Below are positions 44,152 to 54,772 of a DNA stretch of 64,000 nucleotides, piece by piece. The DNA comes from Acidobacteriota bacterium (GTDB taxonomy: Bacteria; Acidobacteriota; Blastocatellia; Pyrinomonadales; Pyrinomonadaceae). The stretch is from assembly GCA_003385635.1 (NCBI GenBank), contig QQUY01000001.1, positions 2,457,001 to 2,521,000 of the forward strand. Reading direction: 5' to 3'. How positions within the stretch are numbered: the stretch's first letter is position 1; each line of letters starts with the position of its first letter. The notes under the pieces were generated by a model that was not told the DNA's origin, made no database searches, and saw only the letters and a program-made list of their open reading frames with translations. The translations under genes and the position numbers were made by a program.

Positions 44152-45033
44152 TTACACTGATCGAAGTGTGACAAACGAGATCTCGGGCGGACATTGGTAC
44201 CGAACGGGCAGAACTACCGTTCCAATCCCACGGGTGATGTAGATCTGAGTATCTTTACGGCGATGGAGCCCGCTTGAAAGCCTCCGCCTGCCTAACGGTT
44301 TTCGCTCTTTATCATTCTCCCTTATCTTGATCTGCCCGCCGTGCGTATGGCCGCTGAACATCACATCGACCCCCAATCGTGCGGCTTGACGGATTATCAC
44401 AGGATTGTGGGCTAGCAGCATCTTCATCTCGTCGGGATACGAACCGTGAAGTGCAGCTTTCAGATCGGTCCGCTTGACCATGTGATCATCTACACCGCAC
44501 AGCCAGAACGAGACTCCGTTCGAGTTGAACCTGAACCCGGAATTCACGAGCACAGAAATACCCTGAGCCTCAAGTTTCTCCGTTATCAGATCAGGATCGG
44601 TCCAATGATCGTGATTTCCAAGACAGGCATAGGTACCGTGTTCCGATTCAAGCTCGCCCAGGACCTCCGCCACCGGATCGACATATTCAGTCTCGTGCGA
44701 AACATAATCTCCCGTTAGCAAAAAGAGATCCGGTTCAAGATCGTTGGCGATCTCGACAGCTTTCTCGATATGGGTCAGATCCGTCTGGGGGGAGTGATGA
44801 ATGTCTGACAGATGGACAAGCCGAAAACCGTCGAGCTTTTTCGGCAGTTTCTCGAGCTCGATCGTTACTTCTTCGACCTCAAGCGACGTCGCCTCGTTGT
44901 ACTTGTCGAAGGCCGACCTCTTCAAAGCTGTTTTCGAAAGGTTATTTGCCAGCTCTTTAAGGGAGGTCTCGGATCCTGTCGCCAATTTCCTGATATTCGG
45001 AGTTTTTGTTCTCTGGGTTCCCAGTATCTTCAT
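44152..45033 (-). CDS. Metallophosphoesterase (YkuE-like)
   Basis: LVHLSDIHHSPQTD..LLTGDYV..GNHDHWTD..MFSGHTHGGQI. Confidence 0.88.
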   Translation of the reverse strand: MKILGTQRTKTPNIRKLATGSETSLKELANNLSKTALKRSAFDKYNEATSLEVEEVTIELEKLPKKLDGFRLVHLSDIHHSPQTDLTHIEKAVEIANDLEPDLFLLTGDYVSHETEYVDPVAEVLGELESEHGTYACLGNHDHWTDPDLITEKLEAQGISVLVNSGFRFNSNGVSFWLCGVDDHMVKRTDLKAALHGSYPDEMKMLLAHNPVIIRQAARLGVDVMFSGHTHGGQIKIRENDKERKPLGRRRLSSGLHRRKDTQIYITRGIGTVVLPVRYQCPPEISFVTLRSV

Positions 45034-45219
45034 AGGCTTTTTGTCTGTGGATGGGAAAAACTCAGGGGGAACAAGTTCAACTATAAGTCGAGATCACAGA
45101 CCATGTCCAATATTCGCTTAGGCCGTGTTTACGTATCCGTAGCGTTTCCGGTTCATTTGCCAACGCTTGTGACCTGCGCCTCGGACACGCTGAAACCCAC
45201 TGGTCAATGGTCAATGAAC

Positions 45220-45248
45220 GGCACGCTCCCTGACGGTCGCGTTTCCGC
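45220..45248 (-). repeat. Dispersed 29-bp repeat, copy 1
   Basis: Reverse complement GCGGAAACGCGACCGTCAGGGAGCGTGCC matches 59096..59124 at 27/29. Confidence 0.8.
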
Positions 45249-45285
45249 CTTTAGACTCGGAACTCGAAATTCGGAACCCGCCTCA

Positions 45286-47085
45286 CTATTCTCCGAAGAT
45301 CGGCCAGAAGATCGGAACAAGCAGGATCGCAACGACAAAAACGACGATCGTCAGCGCGACACCTATCTTGACGAAGTCGGTGAATCGATAGCCTCCGGGC
45401 GTGTAGACGAGCACGCAGGCAGGTTCCAGCGGCGTCATGAACGAGAAAGACGCGGCATAAGTGATCCCGATCGCAAAAGTCCTCGGGTTCAAGCCGAGAG
45501 CGAGGGCTGTCTTTACGGCCACGGGCAGTACTACAAGCGCCGCCGCCTGATTCGACATCGGCTGAGTAAGAAAAACTGTGAGTAGAAAGAATCCCGCAAG
45601 CACCGCCGTGGCTCCGAACTGGCCAAAATTCGATTGAACAAGGCCCGCAAGGTACTGGTCGGTTCCCGTGTTCTCCATCGCCACGCCAAAACTCATCATG
45701 CAGGCGATCATCACAAGCAGACGAAAGTCGATCAACCCGTAAAGTTCTGAGTATTTCACGGTCCGCGATCCAAGAAGCACGAGGACGCCGATCAGGACCG
45801 CAATCGCCAGAGGCACCTCGATACCGGTGACAAGTTTTGAAAGCGAAAGGCCTAGAAACACTGCGAACGCGGTGATCGCCCATTTTCGTTTCTGAGTTCT
45901 GATCGTACTTGCCGAAATATCCTCCAGGAGCAATATCTCGTTCTTCTCGAGAAACGGATCGATCCTTTTTAGCTTTCCCTGGACCAGAAGCACGTCGCCA
46001 AACTTTAAACGGACGTCGCTCAGTTTGTTAAAGAAAGTCTCACCGGCCCTGTTCAGCGCCAGCACGGTCAGGTCGTAGGTCTGCTTGAACTGCATAGTCG
46101 CAAGCGTGTGGCCAACGAGGCTTGAGCCTTTGGTTACCAGAACCTCGAAGAGTTCTACCTCGCCGCTCTCGAGCATGTCATCGTTGAGCTCGAAATCCGC
46201 CTTTATCTTCAGCGAAGCATCCTCTTTTACCCTGAGTAGCTGGTCGATGCTTCCTTCCACGATCAAAAGGTCGTTGGCCTGAATTATCTCCTCAGCTTCC
46301 GGAATTATCTCGTCTTCCTCGCCTTCTCTGATGATCCCGATGACGTTCAGCCCGAACTGGGCACCGACGTCTGACTCTCTCAACGATTTGCCGACCAGCT
46401 TTGACGAGGGAAGCACAAGAACTTCTGAAATGTACTCGCGAATGTTGTATTTCTTCGTGAACTCTTCCTCGCCCCCGCGGCTCGGCAGGAACCTGCGGCC
46501 GATGAACAGCATATATGCGAGTCCAAAAACGGCCGTGATGATGCCGACCGGTGTAAGTTCGAAGAGCGAAAACGGTTCATATCCGTAGCGCTGAAAGGCT
46601 CCGCTGACCGCAAGATTAGTCGATGTCCCTATAAGTGTCGTGCTTCCTCCAAGGATGGCGCCGAAAGCGAGCGGCATCAGCAGTTTCGAAGGCGGTATCT
46701 TTGCCTTCGCAGCAAGACCTATCACGACTGGGACGAACATAGCGGTCGTTGTGGTGTTCTTCAGAACGGCAGCCGAGAAAGCTGCCACGACCATTATCAA
46801 CGCGGTAAGGAAGAGCTCGTTGTCGCCGGCAATTCGGTAGAGCCTCCTGCCCACCAGATCGACGATCCCCGTCTTCACGAGCCCGCCCGTAAGAACGAAC
46901 AGTCCTGCAATGGTGACGATAATGTCGTCGCCGAATCCCTGCACTCCCTGTCTCGCTGTCAATACACCGGTCAACACGAGGCAGATCACGAGGATGATGC
47001 CTACGACATCGACCGGGATCTTCTCGGTCGCGAACAAGACAAGTGCGACGAAGAGCAGTATTAGTACAATGGCGACCGGAGACAT
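45286..47085 (-). CDS. SLC13/DASS family permease with TrkA-C domains
   Basis: Start at MSPVAIVLILLF; two central RCK/TrkA-C-like segments and two blocks of TM helices. Confidence 0.88.
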   Translation of the reverse strand: MSPVAIVLILLFVALVLFATEKIPVDVVGIILVICLVLTGVLTARQGVQGFGDDIIVTIAGLFVLTGGLVKTGIVDLVGRRLYRIAGDNELFLTALIMVVAAFSAAVLKNTTTTAMFVPVVIGLAAKAKIPPSKLLMPLAFGAILGGSTTLIGTSTNLAVSGAFQRYGYEPFSLFELTPVGIITAVFGLAYMLFIGRRFLPSRGGEEEFTKKYNIREYISEVLVLPSSKLVGKSLRESDVGAQFGLNVIGIIREGEEDEIIPEAEEIIQANDLLIVEGSIDQLLRVKEDASLKIKADFELNDDMLESGEVELFEVLVTKGSSLVGHTLATMQFKQTYDLTVLALNRAGETFFNKLSDVRLKFGDVLLVQGKLKRIDPFLEKNEILLLEDISASTIRTQKRKWAITAFAVFLGLSLSKLVTGIEVPLAIAVLIGVLVLLGSRTVKYSELYGLIDFRLLVMIACMMSFGVAMENTGTDQYLAGLVQSNFGQFGATAVLAGFFLLTVFLTQPMSNQAAALVVLPVAVKTALALGLNPRTFAIGITYAASFSFMTPLEPACVLVYTPGGYRFTDFVKIGVALTIVVFVVAILLVPIFWPIFGE

Positions 47086-47208
47086 TCCGAGAATGATACA
47101 GAAGGAGGGAGATTCTAGGAAGGTGAAAAGCACATGCTTTCGTGGACAAGCAAACCCCAGTTAGATGTCAGATCAATCAACTGTCGCAGTGTGCTGGAGA
47201 TTTGACCG

Positions 47209-47355
47209 ACATCAGTTGCCCCCTGCTTTAGCTGGGGGACGTTCTGTTGGCAAAGATCTTGACGGGGCTTTAGCCCCAAAATCAACCGGCTAAAGCCGGC
47301 CCAGGTTTTAAGCTCGACCGTTATCCCCCCGCTGAAGCGAGGGGCAACTGATGTT
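47209..47355. repeat. 147-bp palindromic (MITE-like) intergenic element
   Basis: Imperfect TIRs ACATCAGTTGCCCC..GCTTTAGC / GCTGAAGC..GGGGCAACTGATGT plus internal GGGGCTTTAGCCCC and CCGGCTAAAGCCGG. Confidence 0.7.
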
Positions 47356-47383
47356 TTTCGTTACACCAACGTTAAAGCCTCAC

Positions 47384-47416
47384 AACAAAAAAGAGGCCGC
47401 CCTTTCGGACGGCCCC
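47384..47416 (-). terminator. Rho-independent terminator after the TonB receptor gene
   Basis: Minus strand GGCCGTCC-GAAA-GGGCGGCC followed by TCTTTTTTG. Confidence 0.8.
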
Positions 47417-47436
47417 CACTTCACATGTTCTCCCTG

Positions 47437-49785
47437 CTAAAAGAGCCTTACCGTGTAGGAAACCTTAACCCCTCTTCCCCTCTCTGGAACGATGTCCTTC
47501 AGGAAGTTGACGTGATTACGGTAGAGCTTGTCGGTCAGGTTCTGCGCGCCGAACGTGATAATGTGCGCAGTCCTGTCGACTACAAACGTGTATGACCCGT
47601 TTACATTGAACAGCGCATAGCCGTCAGTCGAGGTCTCAAGCGGAAAGATCTCGGATTCCCTGCCGCCGACAAATACACCTTCAGGCCTCACACTCAGTCC
47701 ACCGTACCGAAAATCGACGCCGGCCCTGAATCTTGCAGGCGTGATCCTGGGAGGCGAGAAACCAAAATCCTTGAGCTCGGCGTTCACGATGTCGGCCGCT
47801 ACGAAGACCCCGAAATTGTCATTGGCGTCGACCTCAAGAGATGCGTCTGCACCGTAGTAACGCGCATCGCCCTGCGTGAAGAACGCGACCGGAAGTCCGT
47901 CGTCGACGTCGATGTTGCCGTCGCCGTCGTCATCGAGAGGTGCCTGGAAAATGAAGTCGCTTATGTCGTTATAGAAAAAGCTGCCGTTGAACCGCACGCG
48001 TCTCGAATTCTGTCTGAAGCTGAACTCGAAACCGTTCGAACGTTCATTGTCCAAAGTAGTGTCACCGATCTCGAACGTTACCGTACCAATGTGCGGCCCG
48101 AAATTGTAGAGCTCTTCAAGTGCAGGTGAACGGAACGATGTTGAGAAGCTCGCGATAAGAGACCCGCCTTCCCAGGGTTCAAAGCGTGCTCCGATCGACC
48201 CGGAGAACCCTGTGAAATCCAGCTCCGGAAGCTCGGTGTTTACCGGCTTGTAGCTGTTAGATTCGATCCTTCCTCCGAACTGAAGGGCTACCTTATCGAA
48301 ACTGAGCTCCTGAAGCACAAACCCGGCAAAGTTGTTCTGCCTTACCCTACCTTCGACCAACGACTCGGCACCGACGGTCTCGAACGAACGGCGGTAGCCT
48401 TCGAAACCAAACTGCCCCGAGAGATTCTTGTAATTCCTTTGTCGAAGAACGGCTCTGTAGGAAAAAACGTCATTCTCGAACGTCGTGGCAACCTCGTCCT
48501 CCCCGTCCTCGGATTCTATTTCTTCGTGTTGGTAATCAGTGAAATCGACTGTGAACGTACCGGCAGTGATCGGCGAGTCGATATCCCTGAAGCCGCCGCT
48601 GAAACGGTAGTTGTTCCGCTGCATTTTGATATCGATCTCTTCCTCGGGGATCGGAGGCAGCTGGTCTGCGAAGATCGATTTCAACTCCTCGATGTCGAAA
48701 ACGCAGTCGGGCTCGCCCTTGCCCTCATCCTTATGGTGGCCGCCGCCACAGTCCTTGCCGTCATTGATGATGCTCAACAACTCACCTGACTCGAACAAAG
48801 GAGCATACGGAATACCGTATCGTCTGCGATCGACCGAAACTGATGCGCGGAAAAATCCATTCTCCCCAAAATATCCGTATTTGGGAGTTACTCCCCACGA
48901 TCGGCCGCCCGAGTTAGGTATCTTTCCAAGCGGAGTCTCAAAATCGCCTTCGCGAGTGAAGTTCGTGTCGAAATTGAACAGATTGTTGCCCGAACCAACT
49001 TCGATGCCGCCTGCGAGTCCGCCCTGCTTGTCAACCGATCCCGCAAAACCCGTAAAATATCCTCGGAATCCCTCGTGTGCCTCGTCTTCATCATCTGAAA
49101 CCGCATTAACAACGCCGCCGATCGCATTACTTCCGTAGAGAAGCGTTGCCGGCCCCTTGATCACTTCGATACGTTCGAGGCCGAAAGGAGATACAGGCTC
49201 ACCGTGGTCTCCGGAAGTAGATCCGATAGACCCGTTTCGGATGCCGTCTTGAAGGATCAGGACTCGGTCGCCCTCAAATCCACGGATCGAAGGCCTCGAC
49301 GTGCCCGAGCTACCAAAGGAACGGTTGCTCACGCCCGCTTCACTCTCGAGCACGTCTCCGAGGCCTATGCTCGCGTTCTTCGCGATGTTTGTAATTCCTA
49401 CTGAATTGACGGAAGAGAAGGACTCGTAAACTGATTCCTCTTCGCCTGTTGCCGTAACGGTCACCTCGGCGTTGATCGATCTCAAGCTGATGACGAAATC
49501 AAGGGTTGATCCGCCGCCCAGAACCCGAACGGGTTGCGCCTTGTCCGCAAATCCCTCGATGTGCGTTACAACCGTATAGCTTCCGGCCGGCACATTTTCG
49601 AACGTGTACCTTCCGTCTTCGTCGGTCTCTGTGCTTCTGTTGATCCGGGTGATCTCGACCCGAACCCCGGGGACCGGATCGCCGGTCACATCGGCAGTCA
49701 CAGTACCACTCAAAGTTGTCGATTGGGCAGATACGGTAATCGCTGAGGCGAGGACAAAAGTGAATATAGCCAAGTATTTAAGCAT
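47437..49785 (-). CDS. TonB-dependent receptor, possibly metal (ZnuD-like)
   Basis: 782-aa ORF with CarboxypepD_reg-like domain, plug (RPSIRGFEGDRVLILQDGIRNGSIGSTSGDHGEPVSPFGLERIEVIKGPATLLYGSNAIGGVVN), His/Cys/Asp-rich loop DGKDCGGGHHKDEGKGEPDC. Confidence 0.85.
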   Translation of the reverse strand: MLKYLAIFTFVLASAITVSAQSTTLSGTVTADVTGDPVPGVRVEITRINRSTETDEDGRYTFENVPAGSYTVVTHIEGFADKAQPVRVLGGGSTLDFVISLRSINAEVTVTATGEEESVYESFSSVNSVGITNIAKNASIGLGDVLESEAGVSNRSFGSSGTSRPSIRGFEGDRVLILQDGIRNGSIGSTSGDHGEPVSPFGLERIEVIKGPATLLYGSNAIGGVVNAVSDDEDEAHEGFRGYFTGFAGSVDKQGGLAGGIEVGSGNNLFNFDTNFTREGDFETPLGKIPNSGGRSWGVTPKYGYFGENGFFRASVSVDRRRYGIPYAPLFESGELLSIINDGKDCGGGHHKDEGKGEPDCVFDIEELKSIFADQLPPIPEEEIDIKMQRNNYRFSGGFRDIDSPITAGTFTVDFTDYQHEEIESEDGEDEVATTFENDVFSYRAVLRQRNYKNLSGQFGFEGYRRSFETVGAESLVEGRVRQNNFAGFVLQELSFDKVALQFGGRIESNSYKPVNTELPELDFTGFSGSIGARFEPWEGGSLIASFSTSFRSPALEELYNFGPHIGTVTFEIGDTTLDNERSNGFEFSFRQNSRRVRFNGSFFYNDISDFIFQAPLDDDGDGNIDVDDGLPVAFFTQGDARYYGADASLEVDANDNFGVFVAADIVNAELKDFGFSPPRITPARFRAGVDFRYGGLSVRPEGVFVGGRESEIFPLETSTDGYALFNVNGSYTFVVDRTAHIITFGAQNLTDKLYRNHVNFLKDIVPERGRGVKVSYTVRLF

Positions 49786-50015
49786 TTAACCTTCCTTTAG
49801 ACCTTGAACATACAGGCTTCGTGTGAGTCGTCGTGTCTTTGTTCGATCTGACAGAGCTCTAAAGCCCTAATGGTCCCTTCAAATTTGAAGTTCTCAAAAA
49901 AGGTTTAATTCTATACGACTCAAGCGCCGTGACCACCAAAATTTAATGAACTGTTCCTAAACGGGAACGGACGGGGGAAAGGCGGGAATGAATGGTACGG
50001 ATCGAGGCAATGGCC

Positions 50016-50771
50016 TTATAGACGCAAAAGACGGTCGCGAAGTATCTTGGATTGTGAGCGGCTTGCCTGGATCTTCTGCCCGTTCTCAAGCTCGACGAGA
50101 TAGGCGCCGCCCGGCATGGTCGAGGCAGCGGTCAGCATCGACACATTCGCAAGAGCGCCCCTTGAAAGACGTATGAACCTGTCCTCGCCGAGTCGGGTCT
50201 CAAGATCTTTCAGTCTGAAATTGATGAGGTACTTTTTGTTCTCTTTTGTCGTGATATGAAGCAGCTCGCCATCGGCGACGACCGAGGCTATCTCATCGAC
50301 CTTTACAAGAGAGATCTCCTCTCCGGTCTTTACCGGAAGGAACTCCAGCTCACCTGATCCGGCACCTGCGGATTGCCGTATACCTTCGACGGCCTGCCTG
50401 TGCTCCGAAGAATCTCCGAGCCTTTCCGCAGCTCGCTTGAGGGTCTGGCCGAGCCGCTCCGGTTCGACAGGCTTAAGGAGATAGTCGACTGCGTTTACCT
50501 CAAATGCCTTGATCGCATATTCGTCGAACGCAGTGACGAACGCGATCAGAGGTGTCTCGTCCGCATCGAGTCGCCTGATCACCTCGAAACCTGTCAATTC
50601 AGGCATCTCGAGGTCCAAAAACACGAGGTCAGGCGTCTGTTCCCGGATAAGTTTCAATGCCTCTGCTCCGTTTGATGCCTCGGTAATGGTCTCAACCGTT
50701 CCGAACTCTTCCAGGAGACTTTTCAAAAACTCCCTCGCGTTTCGCTCGTCTTCCGCGATCAGTACTCTCAT
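50016..50771 (-). CDS. LytTR family response regulator
   Basis: Start at MRVLIAEDERNAREF; receiver DLVFLDLEMPELTGFEVI and LytTR domain FIRLSRGALANVSMLTAAS. Confidence 0.9.
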   Translation of the reverse strand: MRVLIAEDERNAREFLKSLLEEFGTVETITEASNGAEALKLIREQTPDLVFLDLEMPELTGFEVIRRLDADETPLIAFVTAFDEYAIKAFEVNAVDYLLKPVEPERLGQTLKRAAERLGDSSEHRQAVEGIRQSAGAGSGELEFLPVKTGEEISLVKVDEIASVVADGELLHITTKENKKYLINFRLKDLETRLGEDRFIRLSRGALANVSMLTAASTMPGGAYLVELENGQKIQASRSQSKILRDRLLRL

Positions 50772-50811
50772 ATTCTTCCTGCGTATGGCAGATCTTCTAC
50801 GTTTAGGCCGT

Positions 50812-52704
50812 CTATAGGCCAATCTCCGCGCCCTTCTTTCGTTCGCGCGATCCGGTTTCAGTACCCGGACTTTCGATCGGCATTTCGATACGTACCACCG
50901 AGCCTCCGGTTCTGAACGTGACCTGCAAAGACGCCTCATCACCAAAGTGGTTTACCAGGCGCTCGCGGACATTGCTCAGTCCGATTCCCTCGACCAATTC
51001 GTCTTCCGCCCCGCGCCCACCAGATCCCGTATCTGACACCTCGACCAAGAGACGGCCGTCTGCATCTTCCGCGTGCACCTTAACTGTGCCTCCGGCGCCG
51101 TTCTTTGCGATCGCATGTTTTACCGAATTTTCAACAAGAGGCTGAATTATCAGCGAGGGAATGCGAACCGTTTCAAGCGTTTCGGGAACATCGAACTCGA
51201 CCTGAAGCCGATTCTCGAATCTCGCTTTTTCAATGTCAAGGTAGTTTCGGACCAGCGCAAGCTCATCTCCCAAAGGAGTGAACTCGTCTTTGTTTCTGAG
51301 CACGCTCCGCAGGAGAGTGGTTAATTTCATAAGTGTCGCAAAGGCTCGGTCCGGCGCAACGCGAATTAAATGGCCGATGGTGGTCAGCGCGTTAAAGAGG
51401 AAGTGCGGGTTGATCTGCGATCTGAGTGCCGAAAGCCTCGCTTCAGCGGTCAGCCTGGCAAGTTCCCTCTCCCTCGCCTCACGCTCCTGGCGTTCCTTTT
51501 CCACCCTGATCGAATCAATTCGTCTTCCTACGCCAAGCGACAGCTTCTCGAGCATCGCCGCTTCGTCCGAAAGAAGCCTGCGCCCGCCTGGAAAGGATCG
51601 GATCTCGATCGAGTAATCCGGTCCGAGATCTGTTTCTATCCTAATCAAAGCCTGTTCGGGCGAATATTCTACAAGGCCGTTCACTTCTGCGGCGCGTGCG
51701 CTCGGAAGGGCAACCAGCTCGCATTTAGTAGAAAAGAGTGAATTGAGCCCCGCGACTGTTTTTTTCAGAACCGCCGCCTCATCGTGGTGTGTCTCCATTT
51801 CCGAGAGCGCAGAATGAAGAAATGCCTCGTAATCCTGTCGCTTGAGGATTATCCTGTCCACTAACCAGTTGGAGAAGCGCTGAACGAAGGGATAGAAGCA
51901 CGCCGTCGCTATCCACGTGAGCAGGGTAACGCCGATCGCTATCGGATCGTTCGCGTCCTGGTAGGAACGTAGAGAAACGAACGGTCCGAGAATGAGCACA
52001 TATGTCGCAAACACCGTCAGGGCGATAAGAAGCAGTGAGAGCGCTCTCTTCAGGTACAGGTCGGCAAAAGCAAACCGGTAATCCTGAATAAGAATGGCGA
52101 TCACCAGGGGCAGGGAGGATTGGTGGGCGACAAGTTCGATGGGCCACCATCTGTATTCCGAATCCGTGCTCAAATGAAGAGCGGAAAAGGCGAAAACAAG
52201 AAGTGCAGTCACAAGGATTGCCCGGTTCTCAATACCTTCCCACGCTCTAAGTAGGAACAGCCCGGCCGCCAGTATCAGGGAACCTGCGCTAAGAACCTGG
52301 AATGCGAGTATGGAGGGCGAGACGGCATAAACGGCAGCCGAGTTAAAATGCAGAATTGCGGCGAAGACGCTGAGGCTGTATGCAGAAACGACAAAGGCAG
52401 TGGGCAGGCCGTCATTACGTTTGACGGTATGGATCACCGCTGCGGGAAGAAACCCAAGGGCGGAGAGCGATGCCGCCTGCAGATAAGGTGAGATGCTTAC
52501 GCCATAGAAGTCCCTCCAGGCAAAAGCGACCAGCTCGCTGACATTCCAGACCAGCCCCAGGCAAGCCGTTAGAAGCAGAAGCGTACTCACGCTTCCTGTT
52601 CCTGAACGGTGCCGAAACACCATCACGAACAGCATCGCGTAGAGTGAAACCCCGAGGCCGAAGCCCAGTAGGTTTATCAGCAAAGCCGGGTCAAGCTGGT
52701 TCAT
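50812..52704 (-). CDS. Membrane sensor histidine kinase, LytS/His_kinase family
   Basis: 630-aa ORF; multi-TM N-terminus, LRSQINPHFLFNALTTIGHLI and PLVENSVKHAI. Confidence 0.9.
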   Translation of the reverse strand: MNQLDPALLINLLGFGLGVSLYAMLFVMVFRHRSGTGSVSTLLLLTACLGLVWNVSELVAFAWRDFYGVSISPYLQAASLSALGFLPAAVIHTVKRNDGLPTAFVVSAYSLSVFAAILHFNSAAVYAVSPSILAFQVLSAGSLILAAGLFLLRAWEGIENRAILVTALLVFAFSALHLSTDSEYRWWPIELVAHQSSLPLVIAILIQDYRFAFADLYLKRALSLLLIALTVFATYVLILGPFVSLRSYQDANDPIAIGVTLLTWIATACFYPFVQRFSNWLVDRIILKRQDYEAFLHSALSEMETHHDEAAVLKKTVAGLNSLFSTKCELVALPSARAAEVNGLVEYSPEQALIRIETDLGPDYSIEIRSFPGGRRLLSDEAAMLEKLSLGVGRRIDSIRVEKERQEREARERELARLTAEARLSALRSQINPHFLFNALTTIGHLIRVAPDRAFATLMKLTTLLRSVLRNKDEFTPLGDELALVRNYLDIEKARFENRLQVEFDVPETLETVRIPSLIIQPLVENSVKHAIAKNGAGGTVKVHAEDADGRLLVEVSDTGSGGRGAEDELVEGIGLSNVRERLVNHFGDEASLQVTFRTGGSVVRIEMPIESPGTETGSRERKKGAEIGL

Positions 52705-52727
52705 CGTCTACGTTCCGAGTGGCATAT

Positions 52728-54743
52728 CTAACGCGCAATTTCGGTAGATGCCTTTAATTCAAGCTCCTCCGGTCCTGAGCTTTCTCCGACCTCAAGCGGC
52801 ACTTTCCATTCGAAGCTCTTGATGTAACATACGCCCGTGTTGTCTTTCCGACAATAAAATGCCGTAAACCGGATCCTCAGTTGCTTTTCCCAGCCCTCGA
52901 GCGGCGGCAGTTCGAATTTGTACGGCAAGTCCTTCGGGCTGAACCGTTTGCCGCTACCTTCGTCGTCAGTCTCGATATTTACCTCGATCCGGTTCGGCGC
53001 CGACGGATTCAAGTGAAAACCTTGAGGAAGGTCCAGATCTATTGATACCTTGATCCCTCTTCCTTTCGTAACTCGGAACTGTTCCCGCTCGATGACAATG
53101 GCATTCGAGTGCGGTGCAAAGTCTGTGGTCTCACCTGGTTTCGGAGGCTGAAGCCCCTTGATCATAAGGGTAGAGACTTCAAGAGTCCTAAGATCGGCAA
53201 CGCGGATCGCGTGGTTGTTGGTGTCGGCGATATAAAGCTTTTGGCCCGCAACGCTGAGGCCTCCAGGCTCGTAAAAGGTCGGAGAGCCACCCTCGGCCTG
53301 GCCTTCTTCTCCTGTTCCCAGCAGTGTTTCGACCGAACGCTTCTCCGGATCGAGGATCTTTATCTTGTCATTGTAGGTGTCGGCAATGAGAACCGACTTT
53401 CCATAAGATTCGACTGCCAGCGGATGCTGTAGCCTGACGTAATCGCCTTCACCGTCACGGTCTCCGAATGAGAAAAGATCTCCTCCGACCGAGGTGTGAA
53501 CCGCCTCCTTATCAAGATCGATCTCGCGGATGATGTTCGATTCGCTGTCGGCAACGAACAACCTCTCGTCGATGACAGCAAGCCCGGACGGTTGTGCGAA
53601 GTGGGCTTCTTTTACGGGCCCGTCCTTGCGAGACTCCCAGCGGGTTCCGGCAAAAGGCTCGATGTACGGCCGGTCGAGGCTTAGCCTCCAGATCTGATGC
53701 GAACCGGCCATTGCGATGTAGAGGTATCTGCCGGCGATCTTGACATCCCAGGGCGACCTCAGGCTGGTCTTTAGAGCATCTCCGCCAAACCCGTTGAAGC
53801 CTTCCAAGGTGCCGGTCCCCGCAACGGTCTCGACTTTCTTCCTTTTGAGATCGATCTTGCGGATCAGGTGATTGCCTGTATCTGCGACAAAGAGATGATC
53901 GCCGTTTAGCACAAGCCCCTGAGGCTGTCTGAACGAAGCTTGCTGATAATTGCCGTCCGAAGCCGATGCAGACCCGGACCCGATGGTCTCGATGAAATTT
54001 CCTACAAGATCCGTGATGACGATCCGGTTGTGGTTCGAGTCAGAGATAAATAGGCGTTTCGATCGTTCATCTGCGAGCACCTTTCCGGGAAACGCAAGCG
54101 GCAGAGTTCCGACCTTGGCCTTCTCAAGGGCGAGTTCGATCGGAGATTCGTTGAGTTTACCCAACTTTTTGAACCTGGCGGCGAGTTCCCCGATCGCGGT
54201 ATTGAAATAGTCGAACTTTCCTTCGCCCGAGACCTGTGCGACGACATAACCATCGGGATCGATCAATACCTGCGTAGGCCAGGCTCTCACGGCGTACGAG
54301 TCCCAGATCCTGAAATCTGCGTCATTGACGACAGGATGCTCTATTCCATAGCGAAGTATGATCCGCCTTATGTTCTCCGTCTCTTTCTCATTATCGAACT
54401 TCGCGGAGTGAACGCCGATAACGACCAGTTCCTTCGAATACTTTGCTTCCAGCCGTTTCAGGTCCGGAATGATGTGAATGCAGTTGACGCACCCGTACGT
54501 CCAGAAATCGAGCAGCACGATCTTGCCGCGCAAACCTTTCAGCGTGAGAGGCTCGTCCGTGTTGAGCCATCCGGAATGCCCGTCGAGCTCGGGTGCTCGC
54601 ACTTTCTGCGAATGAAGATCAAGATCAGTGCTCAGATCTCGCTCCGCAAATAAAAACGGCGGATGAGATCCGCCGGCGAGTGCTAGAATCAATGCCGTCA
54701 AGGTCGTCGGGAACGCTCCCCGAATAGTTCTCCATAGTCTCAT
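52728..54743 (-). CDS. Thioredoxin-like/NHL-repeat protein (NHLRC2-like)
   Basis: TlpA-like domain LLDFWTYGCVNCIHIIPDLKRLEAKY followed by NHL repeats and a C-terminal beta domain. Confidence 0.88.
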   Translation of the reverse strand: MRLWRTIRGAFPTTLTALILALAGGSHPPFLFAERDLSTDLDLHSQKVRAPELDGHSGWLNTDEPLTLKGLRGKIVLLDFWTYGCVNCIHIIPDLKRLEAKYSKELVVIGVHSAKFDNEKETENIRRIILRYGIEHPVVNDADFRIWDSYAVRAWPTQVLIDPDGYVVAQVSGEGKFDYFNTAIGELAARFKKLGKLNESPIELALEKAKVGTLPLAFPGKVLADERSKRLFISDSNHNRIVITDLVGNFIETIGSGSASASDGNYQQASFRQPQGLVLNGDHLFVADTGNHLIRKIDLKRKKVETVAGTGTLEGFNGFGGDALKTSLRSPWDVKIAGRYLYIAMAGSHQIWRLSLDRPYIEPFAGTRWESRKDGPVKEAHFAQPSGLAVIDERLFVADSESNIIREIDLDKEAVHTSVGGDLFSFGDRDGEGDYVRLQHPLAVESYGKSVLIADTYNDKIKILDPEKRSVETLLGTGEEGQAEGGSPTFYEPGGLSVAGQKLYIADTNNHAIRVADLRTLEVSTLMIKGLQPPKPGETTDFAPHSNAIVIEREQFRVTKGRGIKVSIDLDLPQGFHLNPSAPNRIEVNIETDDEGSGKRFSPKDLPYKFELPPLEGWEKQLRIRFTAFYCRKDNTGVCYIKSFEWKVPLEVGESSGPEELELKASTEIAR

Positions 54744-54772
54744 ATCCTAACGAAACCCGGGCCCGAGGTTCT

